Below the pieces are notes generated by a model. That model did no database searches. It saw nothing but the letters and a program-made list of their open reading frames with translations, and was not told where the DNA came from. From Chitinophaga polysaccharea (GTDB lineage: Bacteria; Bacteroidota; Bacteroidia; Chitinophagales; Chitinophagaceae), in assembly GCF_902150045.1 (NCBI RefSeq), contig NZ_CABFVU010000005.1:372001-436000 (forward strand): a stretch of 64,000 nucleotides of DNA, read 5' to 3'. The stretch's first letter is position 1, and the number at the start of each line of letters is the position of its first letter. Below are positions 8,750-18,172 of the stretch, piece by piece. Made by a program: the position numbers and the translations under genes.

Positions 8750-8780
8750 TTACAGGGGCGCCTGCACAGCACCCCTGTAA
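8750..8780. terminator. Bidirectional hairpin terminator
   Basis: TTACAGGGG (8750-8758) pairs perfectly with CCCCTGTAA (8772-8780) around a 13-base loop, in the 40-base gap between two convergent genes. A/T-rich sequence flanks both sides, so it can serve either strand. Confidence 0.75.
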
Positions 8781-8783
8781 TTA

Positions 8784-9683
8784 CTAAGCATGTTGATGAT
8801 AAGCTGTCGCAAAGTCCTTCGCAAAATGATGAAAGGAATGAATACTGCCGGCGGCGTTATGCCGGTGTTCCCGGTAGCTATCCAGCAGTTGGTCTTCCCT
8901 CAGTGCCACCCCGATTTCCAGTACATATACTTTCGCCATCTGTTCTGTAAGCCCGTTCTGCATTAAACCATATAACAGGTCGTTGTCAGGAAAACCTATC
9001 CATGCAAGGTCCGGCCGGCCAATAGCATTACCCAGTATGGCCGCTACTTCAGCCCCGGTTATTTCATGACCAATATAACGTATATGCTTTCCCGTGAACC
9101 GGAGCGTATTATCCAGCGCTTCCGCCGCTACCATGGCAATATCCCGTGGATGGGTAAGTACCATGTTTACGGAGCCATCGAAATTATTGCCTATGATGCC
9201 CTGCTGTTTTATCATGGGAATACTGCCCAGGAAATTTGTGTAAAACATGCCGGGCCGTAAATGGAGTATATGCGTCCCCGTTAATTCGTTCAACTTTGCT
9301 TCTACATAGTGATTAGCCCCGGCAGGCCCTGCACCGTTTGCCAGGTGGGCGCCCACGCTGCTCAGGTTTACCACATGGCCTACGCCGTTCTCAGCAATGG
9401 CCCTGGCATAATTATCTCCCACACTACGCATATACTGGCGGATATCGGCTGCCTGGAAGGCCGGAGGGATCATGGTGTATACGGCATCGGCATCTTTAAA
9501 AGCGCTGCGGAGAAAATGGGGATCGTCAACAGACCCGATGGCAGGGATGGCCCCTAAGGCTTCAATAGCTTTTATCCTTTCGGGGCTATGGCTAACTATG
9601 GTTACGGTATGCCCGCCTGCAATCAGTTGCTGCGCCAGTGGTAAACTGATATTTCCCAATGATCCTGTTAAAGTAATTTTCAT
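8784..9683 (-). CDS. NmrA-like NAD(P)-binding oxidoreductase
   Basis: A 299-residue Rossmann-fold protein. The N-terminus MKITLTGSLGNISLPLAQQL carries the glycine-rich dinucleotide loop. VYTMIPPAFQ and VNLSSVGAH follow as in NmrA/azoreductase-like (YtfG/QorB) proteins. Residues HILHLRPGMFYTNFL fit the substrate-pocket region of this atypical SDR family. It likely binds NAD(P)(H) and may reduce quinones or sense redox state. It is divergent from an HxlR regulator with an 81-base shared control region, a pairing common for redox or quinone-responsive systems. Confidence 0.85.
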   Translation of the reverse strand: MKITLTGSLGNISLPLAQQLIAGGHTVTIVSHSPERIKAIEALGAIPAIGSVDDPHFLRSAFKDADAVYTMIPPAFQAADIRQYMRSVGDNYARAIAENGVGHVVNLSSVGAHLANGAGPAGANHYVEAKLNELTGTHILHLRPGMFYTNFLGSIPMIKQQGIIGNNFDGSVNMVLTHPRDIAMVAAEALDNTLRFTGKHIRYIGHEITGAEVAAILGNAIGRPDLAWIGFPDNDLLYGLMQNGLTEQMAKVYVLEIGVALREDQLLDSYREHRHNAAGSIHSFHHFAKDFATAYHQHA

Positions 9684-9705
9684 GATTTGTTTGTTTATTT
9701 GTTAC

Positions 9706-9742
9706 TTGCACAAAAGTAGATTTGTACTTACTTTTGTACAAG
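9706..9742. promoter_or_regulatory. Overlapping divergent promoters between nmrA-like and hxlR genes
   Basis: On the plus strand TTG (9706-9708) and TACTTTTG (9729-9736) are 20 bases apart and face the HxlR gene. On the minus strand TTG (9741-9739) and TACTTTTG (9718-9711) are also 20 bases apart and face the oxidoreductase gene. The two promoters interlock, each -7 box lying inside the other's spacer. The same bases form the inverted repeat ACAAAAGTA/TACTTTTGT, with a further GTACTT/AAGTAC repeat at 9724-9745, which may be the HxlR operator. Confidence 0.6.
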
Positions 9743-9764
9743 TACTTACCCTAAAGTATGTGTC

Positions 9765-10166
9765 ATGACCAAAGTAAAAGAAGCCTCCGTTATACAGGCC
9801 AATAAGCAGGCAGCATTTAATGAATGCCCGGTTACATACGTGATGGAGAAGATCGGCGGCTACTGGAAGCCTATCATCCTCTTTCAATTGTTATCCGGCG
9901 AAAAACGTTACAGCGACCTGAGAAAAGGCATCCCCGCTATCACGGAAAAAATGCTGATCCAGCATCTTAAACAACTGGAAGCAGATAACCTGGTAATACG
10001 TATAGCCAAACCCGTAGTGCCGCCACATGTTACCTACCGCTTAACAAAAACAGGCGCCAACCTGAAGCCGGTTTTGTATGCCATGGCGGTATGGGCGGTA
10101 TCCGACAGTAAAGAAAATTCAAAAGTATTCGCCAGGAACCTGAAGAACTTCCCCGGCATTCATTAA
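9765..10166 (+). CDS. HxlR family transcriptional regulator
   Basis: A 133-residue winged-helix protein. CPVTYVMEKIGGYWKPIILF (about 22-41) is the HxlR start motif, including the conserved Cys often used for redox or quinone sensing. It continues with GEKRYSDLRKGIPAITEKML and the wing. The gene is divergent from the NmrA-like oxidoreductase, which it probably represses until an electrophile or oxidant modifies it. The small secreted protein 12 bases downstream may be in the same transcript. Confidence 0.92.
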   Translation: MTKVKEASVIQANKQAAFNECPVTYVMEKIGGYWKPIILFQLLSGEKRYSDLRKGIPAITEKMLIQHLKQLEADNLVIRIAKPVVPPHVTYRLTKTGANLKPVLYAMAVWAVSDSKENSKVFARNLKNFPGIH

Positions 10167-10178
10167 ACCCACTTCATC

Positions 10179-10610
10179 ATGAAAAAGATACGTGCCCTGT
10201 TCCTGTTATGCAGTATGCTCACTACAGGATATTACAGCCATGCGCAAGAAGCCGCCTTACGCGAAGGCGCCCATAATTTTACCCTCCAGTGGATTGGATG
10301 GGATAACCCGGGCAAAGTGCAGATAAAGAAAAGTAAAGACGGTAATTATACCGTGAAAGGGGAGCAGCGCGATACGCAGAACGGCGGCTTTGTTACCATA
10401 GATGGTATCCTGAAAGTAGTATCGCCACGGGAGCTCACTTTTGAAGGCACCATTCAAACCATGGATAAATCACTGAATGGAGGAAAGGTGTGCGATAAAA
10501 CCGGTACCTATCATTTCCTGGCAAAAGGAGCGCGTAAATACTGGCGCCTGCAGGAAATGGAAAACTGTGAAGGGAATAATGTAGTGGATTATGTAGATAT
10601 TTTCTTTTAG
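10179..10610 (+). CDS. Small secreted protein of unknown function
   Basis: A 143-residue protein with a signal peptide (about 1-22, ending SHAQ). The mature part is rich in beta-strand patterns (FTLQWIGWDNPGKVQIKK, DGNYTVKGEQ) and has two cysteines (CDKTG, MENCEG) that may form a disulfide. This looks like a small periplasmic lipocalin-like beta-barrel, but I do not recognise the family. It follows hxlR by 12 bases and ends before a bidirectional terminator. Confidence 0.75.
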   Translation: MKKIRALFLLCSMLTTGYYSHAQEAALREGAHNFTLQWIGWDNPGKVQIKKSKDGNYTVKGEQRDTQNGGFVTIDGILKVVSPRELTFEGTIQTMDKSLNGGKVCDKTGTYHFLAKGARKYWRLQEMENCEGNNVVDYVDIFF

Positions 10611-10632
10611 CGGAAGAGGACCGGTTTTGTGA

Positions 10633-10663
10633 TGCCCCCAAAGGTGTCCAACTTTTGGGGGCA
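10633..10663. terminator. Bidirectional hairpin terminator
   Basis: TGCCCCCAAA (10633-10642) pairs with TTTGGGGGCA (10654-10663) around an 11-base loop. It sits between the convergent small secreted protein gene and the GDPD gene. Confidence 0.8.
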
Positions 10664-10687
10664 CGCTGTTTATTTGCAGGCCCTTTA

Positions 10688-11512
10688 TCACTGAAGTGAT
10701 GCCGTAGCAGTTACTCCATCCCGCAGGTGGTTGGCGTTAAGATATTTGATCAGCGCTTCCGGATGATCTGTTTGTACGCCCTGTATGCCTTTATTTACCG
10801 CCGCCTGCCAGTCGGCCGGCCCTTCATTGGGCTTTTGCACATCCAGCCATATAGCTACGTTATACTTCCTGGCAACGGCCATCATTTCCGGTTCGGTAAT
10901 ATTATCGAATACGGCTATACGCACTTTTTTCAGAAAGCTTTCCAGCTGTTCCGGCGTACTGATCCCATCCGGTAAACTGGCCATCAGCGGTACTTCAGGC
11001 GCTGTGTTGTGCCAGGCTTTGTACTGTTCTTTTTCATTGAGATATACGACCACCTGTTTATACATGCCGGCGGCCTGCAGTTGTTTCCAGGTTTCGGAAA
11101 CGTCGGCGGCTTTAAAGTCGAGGTAAATATTCAGCCTGCCTTTACATGCCTGCAATGCTTCGGCAAAGGTAGGCACCCGGTATACTTTTCCATCACTGCT
11201 GCGTACCTTCAGTTGTTTAATCTCCGCCAGTGTGAGGTCGGCTACATTGCCTTTACCATCTGTCATTTTATCTACGGTGGCGTTATGCATAAGCACCAGC
11301 TGCCCGTCTTTTGTGGTGCGGAGATCCAGCTCTGCGTAGTCGGCCCCGCAGCGGATGGTTTCCTCTATGGCGGCCAGGGTGTTTTCCGGCACATCCACAT
11401 GGTTGCCGCGGTGCGCTACCACCACGAACTTATTTCGTGTAGCCGGCAGCGTTTGTGCGTAGGTATTCATCGTAAAACAGCACAATGCTGCCAGGTATAT
11501 AGTTGCTTTCAT
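10688..11512 (-). CDS. Secreted glycerophosphodiester phosphodiesterase
   Basis: A 274-residue GDPD-fold enzyme with a signal peptide (1-20, ending TYAQ). Catalytic and metal residues are in place: AHRGNHVDVPENT (His34, Arg35, Glu43), AELDLRTTKDG (Glu61, Asp63) and LMHNATVDKMT (His76). The family hydrolyses glycerophosphodiesters to glycerol-3-phosphate and an alcohol; Bacteroidota also use it on teichoic-acid-like polymers. Its start codon overlaps the stop codon of the PqaA-like gene by one base (TGATG), so the two are translationally coupled. It is the last gene of uptake locus A. Confidence 0.92.
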   Translation of the reverse strand: MKATIYLAALCCFTMNTYAQTLPATRNKFVVVAHRGNHVDVPENTLAAIEETIRCGADYAELDLRTTKDGQLVLMHNATVDKMTDGKGNVADLTLAEIKQLKVRSSDGKVYRVPTFAEALQACKGRLNIYLDFKAADVSETWKQLQAAGMYKQVVVYLNEKEQYKAWHNTAPEVPLMASLPDGISTPEQLESFLKKVRIAVFDNITEPEMMAVARKYNVAIWLDVQKPNEGPADWQAAVNKGIQGVQTDHPEALIKYLNANHLRDGVTATASLQ

Positions 11513-12864
11513 CAGAGAATGGCTTTAGTATCGGTCACGAATACACGCGTACTAACGGTGTAGGTACCGCCGGTAGCGTTCTGGTATTTCAGGTCCACAT
11601 AAAATGCGCGGTAGCCATTGGAAGGCAGGGGAGTGGTCACTTTCACTTTAGCCTGGTGCGCCTGTCCCAGGCTTTGGGATTCCCATTTATCATTGCGGAA
11701 ATCCAGGTCGGAAGAATTGGCCGACCAAAGGATCACATCCAGCAAACGATCGGAGGTGGCTTTGGCGGTAAGCTGTACTTTACCGCTATGCGTGGTGGTT
11801 GTCCAGCTGCAATCAGGATAAGCCTGTTTGCTCAGCGTCATGCCGAAGAAAGCGCTGAGGCCCTGGAATGCCTGTACTTTATCACCAAGATTATGACCTG
11901 CATTAGGTACATAGTTGATGAGGTTTTTACCGGGAATGCTGTCTATATAATTCTTGATATTATCCACTACCCAGTATTCATCGTTGGTGCCCATGAATAT
12001 CATTTTGGGAATAGATAAATTGCTCCGGTAGGAGTAGGGATCAATCATGGTATTGATGGCCTGGCCTTCGCTGGTATGCGCCGCCTGGGGAATGCCCAGT
12101 TTTACGTAGTCTTCTATCTGCACGCTGTATTCTTTCCATGTTTTGATCTGGTAGTCCAGGCTTACCGGCATATTCAGCACATCGATCACCATGGGAGCAA
12201 TGGCTACTACGCGGCTATCGTTCGCACCGGTGAGCCAGGTGGTCCACCCGCGTTTGGAAGCGCCGGACACCACGAAGCCATTCACTTTGCGGTGCAGGTC
12301 TTTCACAGCAAATTCCTGGATCACATCCATTGCCCTTACGGCACTTTTCACCATGGGGAATAACAGCGGCCAGTTGTAGTCGCCATCCTTTTTGAACTGG
12401 TGAAGGGTATAGGAAATGAGGGCATCTTCCGTTAATTTCCCAAAGAGCGGCTGATTGGGTGTTTGCCGTAAAACGGCGGTAATGGCGTGGTTGATGGTTG
12501 CTACTTTTCCCATCTGCTGGTACAGTTCATCTTCCGGGCCGTTCCAGTTGGGCATTCCTTCCTTTACGGATCCGCCGGTGATGAACAGCAGCGCGCCATC
12601 GTATTTAATATCATCGGGCACCAGTATGGTGAGCTGGTGTTTCCAGGTATATTCCCGCCATTGCTGTGAGGTGAGCAGTACGTTATAGCCTTTACCGTTA
12701 GTTATATTGAAGGAATCTTTCAGTTCCCATTTGAACGAGGTATCCCCATTGTTCAGGTAACTTTTAAGGGCGGTGGCAGGTGTTACTGTTTGCTGTGCAA
12801 AGATGTTTGTTTGGCTCAGCAGGAGAACAAACACGGCAGCGGCATTTAAAAAGAGTTGCTTCAT
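11512..12864 (-). CDS. PhoPQ-activated (PqaA-like) secreted hydrolase
   Basis: A 450-residue protein with a signal peptide ending IFAQ (about 24). It matches the PhoPQ-activated pathogenicity-related family: LTSQQWREYTWKHQLTILVP, then an alpha/beta-hydrolase elbow GASKRGW, APMVIDVLNMP, and MIFMGTNDEYWVVDN with a nearby GHNLGDK histidine. Relatives in Dictyostelium and Salmonella are linked to lysis or peptide resistance, but the reaction is not established. It sits between SusD (42-base gap) and GDPD (coupled) in uptake locus A, so it probably acts on material captured by that system in the periplasm or at the surface. Confidence 0.88.
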   Translation of the reverse strand: MKQLFLNAAAVFVLLLSQTNIFAQQTVTPATALKSYLNNGDTSFKWELKDSFNITNGKGYNVLLTSQQWREYTWKHQLTILVPDDIKYDGALLFITGGSVKEGMPNWNGPEDELYQQMGKVATINHAITAVLRQTPNQPLFGKLTEDALISYTLHQFKKDGDYNWPLLFPMVKSAVRAMDVIQEFAVKDLHRKVNGFVVSGASKRGWTTWLTGANDSRVVAIAPMVIDVLNMPVSLDYQIKTWKEYSVQIEDYVKLGIPQAAHTSEGQAINTMIDPYSYRSNLSIPKMIFMGTNDEYWVVDNIKNYIDSIPGKNLINYVPNAGHNLGDKVQAFQGLSAFFGMTLSKQAYPDCSWTTTTHSGKVQLTAKATSDRLLDVILWSANSSDLDFRNDKWESQSLGQAHQAKVKVTTPLPSNGYRAFYVDLKYQNATGGTYTVSTRVFVTDTKAIL

Positions 12865-12906
12865 ATCCGGGTAAATTGTTTGAAGGGTTTAGTGAAATAT
12901 AAGAAA

Positions 12907-14616
12907 TTACCATGGTTTTCCCGTGCCCTGGATCACCCAGGGTTTGGACCAGGGGCTGTTTTTACTGCCATTGGCGCCAAAGGAGGAATAGCTGGTTACT
13001 TCCAGCCTGCCGGCGGCGGCTTCCATATTGGCTTTGTTCAGGTTACGCTCTTCCAGCATATAGTATAAACGTACAGGCAGCACGGGGCCTTTTGCATAAG
13101 GGCCGGCATGCAATACCGGGAAACCTGTTCTCTTGTAATCGGCCCAGGCTTCGGTGGCGGCGGTCCAGCTGGCAATCCACTTCTGCTCAATGATCTGTTC
13201 CTGTGTGTGATCGAATTTTACAGCCGGCTGCGCGAGATAAGCGGCAGCGCTTCCACCAACTCCCCAAACATTAAGCGATGCCTGTATGCCTGCGTTGTAA
13301 TGCGCTTCGGCATCGCCGGCAGCCCATCCTTTCACGGCGGCTGCTTCCGCCAGGATAAAATGTACTTCTGAGGCGGAAATGATCCTTGCCTTCAGCAGGG
13401 GTCCTTTCGGTTGCTGGTAGATATCGTTAAGCCAGGAAACATGCGGGTTGCGGGATGCCTGGCTGGCATCGGGACTGAGGTTATATACTGCAGGACCGGA
13501 AATGGCCGGCGGCAGTCCCACATAATTTTCGTCCTGGTTAATATCATTGATGGTAAGCCCTTTGGAAGCCAGTACATCAGGGGAGATGTATCTTACCTTC
13601 CTCGGCACGCCTGCAATCACGGTGTCTGTGGCTTTATACACGTTGCCGGTGCCGGCTGGTTTGGTATCATCTACCAATAAAAAACACTGTACTTTGTTAG
13701 CCCATATGCTCAGTCGCGGGTCATGCCTTAACTGCAGCGCATTTACAAAGGTGGCGCACATTTTTAACCGGCGGTAGTTGCTGCTGTCTGTATCGTAAGC
13801 CACGTTTGCCGGCCAGGAATCCGCATTGCTGTTGCCGGGAAAAGACATGGCAGCATCTTCAGCGCCATCCGTATTAAGTATCAGCGGATACTGCGCGGGG
13901 TCTGCCACTATTTTTTCAATACCGGCTTTCGCAACGGCAGGCAGCTTCTCCGACAGCCGCATATAGTAGCGTAACGCCAGGGAATTGGCCATTTTACGCC
14001 ATTTCACGGGGTCGCCCTGGTAGTACACATCCACGGCATCAATGGGGTTGGAATAGGCGCTTTTGGGCTTGGAAAGCAGGGTGTTTGCTTTTTCAAGATC
14101 AGCGAGTATCCCTGTGTAAATAGTTTGCTGCGGATCAAATACCGGCAGCGTGGTTTCGGGGGTGCCATTTTCCCCCTGCAGGGCAAAGGTATAGGGGGCA
14201 TCGCCCCAGAGGTCTGTGATGAGGCCAAAGAGAAGGGATTTCATTACCAGCGCCACGCCCTGGTGCAGCTCACTGTTCAGCGCTACGCCGCGGTTATATA
14301 CCAGCTGGTTGTTCCGCAATACATCGTAGTAACCGGTCCAGCTATTGGAGCCGGCCCAGTCGTATTCGTTATGCGTGGTGGTCCAGCCATCTTTCTGTGT
14401 ATGCTGCATCACGCCTGCCATATCCTGGTAGCCCAGGGTTACCAGCTGCATCCCGGCGGTGGTGAGCACGGTAGACAGTACCAGGTTGGGATTGGTGGTA
14501 GCGGGATTGGCGCCGTTGGGGTTTTCGTTCATGCTGATCAGGTCCTTTTTACAGGAGGAAACAGATAAACAAAGCAGCCCGATGCTGAGTATAATAGATG
14601 TACGCACTGTTTTCAT
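12907..14616 (-). CDS. SusD-like nutrient-binding lipoprotein (SusD_2 type), locus A
   Basis: A 569-residue lipoprotein; the lipobox cysteine is in LSVSSCKKD at about 22. The mature N-terminus continues with ISMNENPNGANP, then LSTVLTTAGMQLVTLGYQDMAGVMQHTQ, typical of the SusD_like_2 group. Middle segments such as MKSLLFGLITDLWGDAPYTFA and KWRKMANSLALRYYMRLSEK are the TPR-like SusD scaffold. It binds substrate on the cell surface as the lid of the SusC channel encoded 21 bases upstream, with which it must be co-transcribed. Confidence 0.95.
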   Translation of the reverse strand: MKTVRTSIILSIGLLCLSVSSCKKDLISMNENPNGANPATTNPNLVLSTVLTTAGMQLVTLGYQDMAGVMQHTQKDGWTTTHNEYDWAGSNSWTGYYDVLRNNQLVYNRGVALNSELHQGVALVMKSLLFGLITDLWGDAPYTFALQGENGTPETTLPVFDPQQTIYTGILADLEKANTLLSKPKSAYSNPIDAVDVYYQGDPVKWRKMANSLALRYYMRLSEKLPAVAKAGIEKIVADPAQYPLILNTDGAEDAAMSFPGNSNADSWPANVAYDTDSSNYRRLKMCATFVNALQLRHDPRLSIWANKVQCFLLVDDTKPAGTGNVYKATDTVIAGVPRKVRYISPDVLASKGLTINDINQDENYVGLPPAISGPAVYNLSPDASQASRNPHVSWLNDIYQQPKGPLLKARIISASEVHFILAEAAAVKGWAAGDAEAHYNAGIQASLNVWGVGGSAAAYLAQPAVKFDHTQEQIIEQKWIASWTAATEAWADYKRTGFPVLHAGPYAKGPVLPVRLYYMLEERNLNKANMEAAAGRLEVTSYSSFGANGSKNSPWSKPWVIQGTGKPW

Positions 14617-14637
14617 ATATCAGGATTAAAGGAGCTC

Positions 14638-17600
14638 TTAAAAAGTAACGTTCAGTTTTGCGCCCACGGGAATGGCCCACGGAGTGACATTATATCTTTC
14701 AATACCCTGCTTGAACTGCATGCCAGAGCCCTGCACCGCGGTGGAAGGCTGGTAGGCATTTTCAGGATCGATACCAATTTTGGCGGCTGTCCACAGGATA
14801 ATGTTCCTGCTGTATACAGAGAAGCTGGCGCGTTGCAGTTTAGCGGAACGGATCACCTGTTGCGGCAGTTCATAAGTGAGCGACACTTCCCTCAGCTTCA
14901 GGTATGATGCAGGGAACAGGAATGCTCTTGTAAACGACCAGGCGGTACTGCCGGCATAAGGTAGCGTAAGCGTTCCGTCGTTGCCAAGGTTTTCCGTATA
15001 GCCGGTAGGGTTACCATTGCTGTCGTATCCCTTGGCCCTTACACCGGGAATAAATACGCCGCCATAAGGCAGTACATACGGGCCATAGGTAAATGGAAAA
15101 CTGTTGTATTCAGGTGTTGGGCCGCCAACCAGGGGGAAGTTATTGCCCGCGGGGATCACCATCTGATCCTGGTGGCTCACCAGGTAATCGCGCAGTTCCT
15201 GTCCTTTCATATTCCCAGGGTTGGTGAGCTTATCGAGGAACAGTTGTGAGTTGCCATGTTCTTCCCCGTAACGGTATGTTTGTGAAACAAAATCGCCGCC
15301 GTTTCTCCAGTCGAAGATCATGTTCAGCGTAAAATTTTTATAGGAAACAGATGTCTGGAAACCCATGATGAAGTCCGGGTTAAAATTGCCGATCTTATTT
15401 TTTGTGTTGATGGCGTCTATACTTTGCCATTTACCGGTGTTATCCAGAATCGGGTAGCCGTAGTAAGGAGATGATTTGTCTGTAACCGTTACCAGCTGCG
15501 CATCGTAGATGTCGCCTATATCTTCTCCCACATAGGTCCATGCCCCGCCTTTGCCTTCTTCCCAAAGGGTATAGTAAGGCATATCATCGGGGAGTGAAAT
15601 GATGCGTGTCCTGTTGCGGGTGAAGTTGAAATTCACATCCCATCTCCAGTTCCTGCGCTCTATGGGTGTGCCGCCCAGCGTTAGCTCAATGCCCCTGCTC
15701 CTGAGCAAACCGGCATTGATGCTGCGAGAAGAGTAACCGGAAGAAGGAGGTGTTTTAGGACTGAAGATCTGGTTCTTGTTCTCAACAATATAGTATGTGC
15801 CTGAGAAACGCAGGCGGTTCCTGAATAAATTAATGTCGGTACCGCCTTCATAGGAGGTAGCTATTTCCGGCTTCAGGAAAGGGTTCAGCAGGGTGCCGGA
15901 TGTAGTAAGCCTGGGTATATTGCCCCAGGCGCCTACGCTGCTGAGTGTTGCTGCCAGCTGGTAAGGAGCAGCATCGTTACCTACCTGTGCGGCCCCGGCC
16001 CTTAATTTTACCAGGTTGATCTTATCAGAGGTGATATGCGCTATTTCATTCACCAATACGCTCAGCGAGGCGGAGGGATAGAAATAGGACGCGGCGCCGG
16101 GGAGGGTGCTGGACCAGTCGGTACGACCGGTTACATCCAGGTAGGCCATTCCTTTGTAGCCAACATTCAGCATGCCGTATACGCTGTTCACGCCTCTTTC
16201 AAAAGTGCTGCTATAATAGTTGAGATTAGCGGGAGCAATATTCTGGATGGTATATACCCCGGGTGTATTAAGCCCTGTACCATCTTTGGTGGAGGTGGTG
16301 GTATTGCTGCCCGTTTGGTAACGCATATTGCCTCCTGCGGAAACAGAGAAATCGAAATGATGGATCGCTTTTTTATAGGTAAGCAACACATCCATGTTGC
16401 GCTCATAGTTGTCGAGGTTAATGATACCATATGCGCCGCCGGGGTTATTCAGGTAGCTGTTGGCAATTTTTGTTTCCCTTTTTTCACCGTAGGTATCCAG
16501 TGAATACCGCGCCATGAAGGTGAGAGAGGGTAGTATTTTCCAGTCGGCCCGTATATTACCAAACAGCCGGTCCCTTACAAACCCGTTCTTTACTTCATAA
16601 GCCAGGAAGTAAGGATTATTGAACACGCCGTTGTATTGGGTCCGTTGCTGCAGCCCTTCCTGGCCCGGCATCCAGTAGTTGGCCAGGTCGCGCACATCAA
16701 TATGCGGGGAGATGCTGTATACTGCCTGTAACGGGTTGGCGCCACGGTCGCCCGCAGCGCGGTTGTTGGAGTTGTTGCGGCTGAAATCAATATTGGTGCT
16801 TAAACTGAGCTTTGAATTCACCTGTAAGGCGGAGTTCAGGCTCAGTGTATTTTTATAGAGATCGGTGTTGGGGATGATCCCTTTGTTCGACATGTTGGCA
16901 TAGGCAATGCGGTAGGAGATCTTATCGTTGTTATTAGCAACAGAAGCACCGGCAATGGTGGTAATGCCGGTGTTAACAAAATTCTTTACGTTGTTCTTAT
17001 GCGAGACCAGGGGCATGGGTATTTTTTTTCCGTTGGCATCGAGTGGGCTGTTCCACTGTACTTCTTCATAACCCATATCCAGTTCTGCACCGAAAGTACC
17101 GTCTACATTTTCCTGGATGATGGTACCAAAGGGATTGGTGAGCAGGTTGCCGCTGCGGGAAAAAGGAATGCCCGCCAGCTGACCGGAACCGAATTTCGTT
17201 TGCCACTTCAGGTATTTGTAAGGAATATCGAACACGGAATTAACGTAGGCATCCACTGTTACCCTGTTCACTTTCTTACCTGTTTTGGTGGTGATCAGCA
17301 CTACGCCGTTGCCCGCGCGGGAGCCATATAAAGCAGCGGCGCTGGGGCCTTTCAGGATGGTAACGCTTTCAATGTTGTCAGGGTTGATATCGGAAATGGC
17401 ATTGCCATAGTCCACCATATTATCTTTACCGATCTGGCTGATGTTGTTAACGGTATTGGCCACCGGTACGCCGTCTACCACGAACAGGGGCTGGTTGTCG
17501 CTGCTGAGTGAAGTGGCGCCGCGTATGATCATACTTACAGATGAGCCGGTGGCGCCGGTGGAGTTGATGGTAACGCCTGCTACTTTGCCGGACATAGAGT

Positions 17601-18087
17601 TAAGTAGGTTCTCCTGGGGCATGCGGTTAAATTCTTTGCCACCCAGTTCTTCCACGGAGTAGCCCAGCGCTTTCTTTTCCCTTTTTATGCCCAGTGCGGT
17701 TACCAGTACCTGGTTTAATTCTTCTACTTTTTTTTTCAGTACCACTGATAAAGATAACCTGCTGGAGTCGCTGATCATATATCCCCGAAGGGTATCAGTA
17801 GTATATCCCATTTGCGACAGCACAAAATGATAAGGGCCGCCGGCGGGTAATTTAGTAAATGTAAAGATCCCTTTTTCATTAGTGACAGTGCTTGCCAGTA
17901 CTTTATTGTCTGCATCTTCCATCTTTACCATCACGCCGGGGAGCGTTTCATTGCTTTCATTCTTTATCAGGCCAATGGCAGCAGGACGGGTATTTTGCGC
18001 CAGTACATTTCCGGGAGTTAATTGCCACAGCAACAGTAACACCCAGGTGATGGTTGTGCAGCATAAATGTTTGGTTTTTACACACAT
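14638..18087 (-). CDS. SusC/RagA TonB-dependent outer-membrane transporter, locus A
   Basis: An 1149-residue outer-membrane transporter with a signal peptide ending NVLAQ (about 31). A CarboxypepD_reg-like domain is at about 35-115 (ESNETLPGVMVKMEDADN). The plug follows the characteristic QVLVTALGIKREKKALGYS segment. The plug motif LLNSMSGKVAGVTI and the SusC signature LFVVDGVP are present, with SAAALYGSRAGNGVVLITTK ending the plug. The remaining 800 residues form the 22-strand barrel, finishing in an aromatic-terminated strand (KLNVTF). There is no STN domain at the N-terminus, unlike the locus B transporter. The partner SusD is 21 bases downstream; FecR and sigma lie upstream. Confidence 0.96.
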   Translation of the reverse strand: MCVKTKHLCCTTITWVLLLLWQLTPGNVLAQNTRPAAIGLIKNESNETLPGVMVKMEDADNKVLASTVTNEKGIFTFTKLPAGGPYHFVLSQMGYTTDTLRGYMISDSSRLSLSVVLKKKVEELNQVLVTALGIKREKKALGYSVEELGGKEFNRMPQENLLNSMSGKVAGVTINSTGATGSSVSMIIRGATSLSSDNQPLFVVDGVPVANTVNNISQIGKDNMVDYGNAISDINPDNIESVTILKGPSAAALYGSRAGNGVVLITTKTGKKVNRVTVDAYVNSVFDIPYKYLKWQTKFGSGQLAGIPFSRSGNLLTNPFGTIIQENVDGTFGAELDMGYEEVQWNSPLDANGKKIPMPLVSHKNNVKNFVNTGITTIAGASVANNNDKISYRIAYANMSNKGIIPNTDLYKNTLSLNSALQVNSKLSLSTNIDFSRNNSNNRAAGDRGANPLQAVYSISPHIDVRDLANYWMPGQEGLQQRTQYNGVFNNPYFLAYEVKNGFVRDRLFGNIRADWKILPSLTFMARYSLDTYGEKRETKIANSYLNNPGGAYGIINLDNYERNMDVLLTYKKAIHHFDFSVSAGGNMRYQTGSNTTTSTKDGTGLNTPGVYTIQNIAPANLNYYSSTFERGVNSVYGMLNVGYKGMAYLDVTGRTDWSSTLPGAASYFYPSASLSVLVNEIAHITSDKINLVKLRAGAAQVGNDAAPYQLAATLSSVGAWGNIPRLTTSGTLLNPFLKPEIATSYEGGTDINLFRNRLRFSGTYYIVENKNQIFSPKTPPSSGYSSRSINAGLLRSRGIELTLGGTPIERRNWRWDVNFNFTRNRTRIISLPDDMPYYTLWEEGKGGAWTYVGEDIGDIYDAQLVTVTDKSSPYYGYPILDNTGKWQSIDAINTKNKIGNFNPDFIMGFQTSVSYKNFTLNMIFDWRNGGDFVSQTYRYGEEHGNSQLFLDKLTNPGNMKGQELRDYLVSHQDQMVIPAGNNFPLVGGPTPEYNSFPFTYGPYVLPYGGVFIPGVRAKGYDSNGNPTGYTENLGNDGTLTLPYAGSTAWSFTRAFLFPASYLKLREVSLTYELPQQVIRSAKLQRASFSVYSRNIILWTAAKIGIDPENAYQPSTAVQGSGMQFKQGIERYNVTPWAIPVGAKLNVTF

Positions 18088-18172
18088 AAAATTTTCATTT
18101 TAGGCAAAAGGAAGTCTGTGCAGCCTCAAAGAGGTTGCGGGTGTTGTAAGTATGGGAAATATTTTTCCGGGA

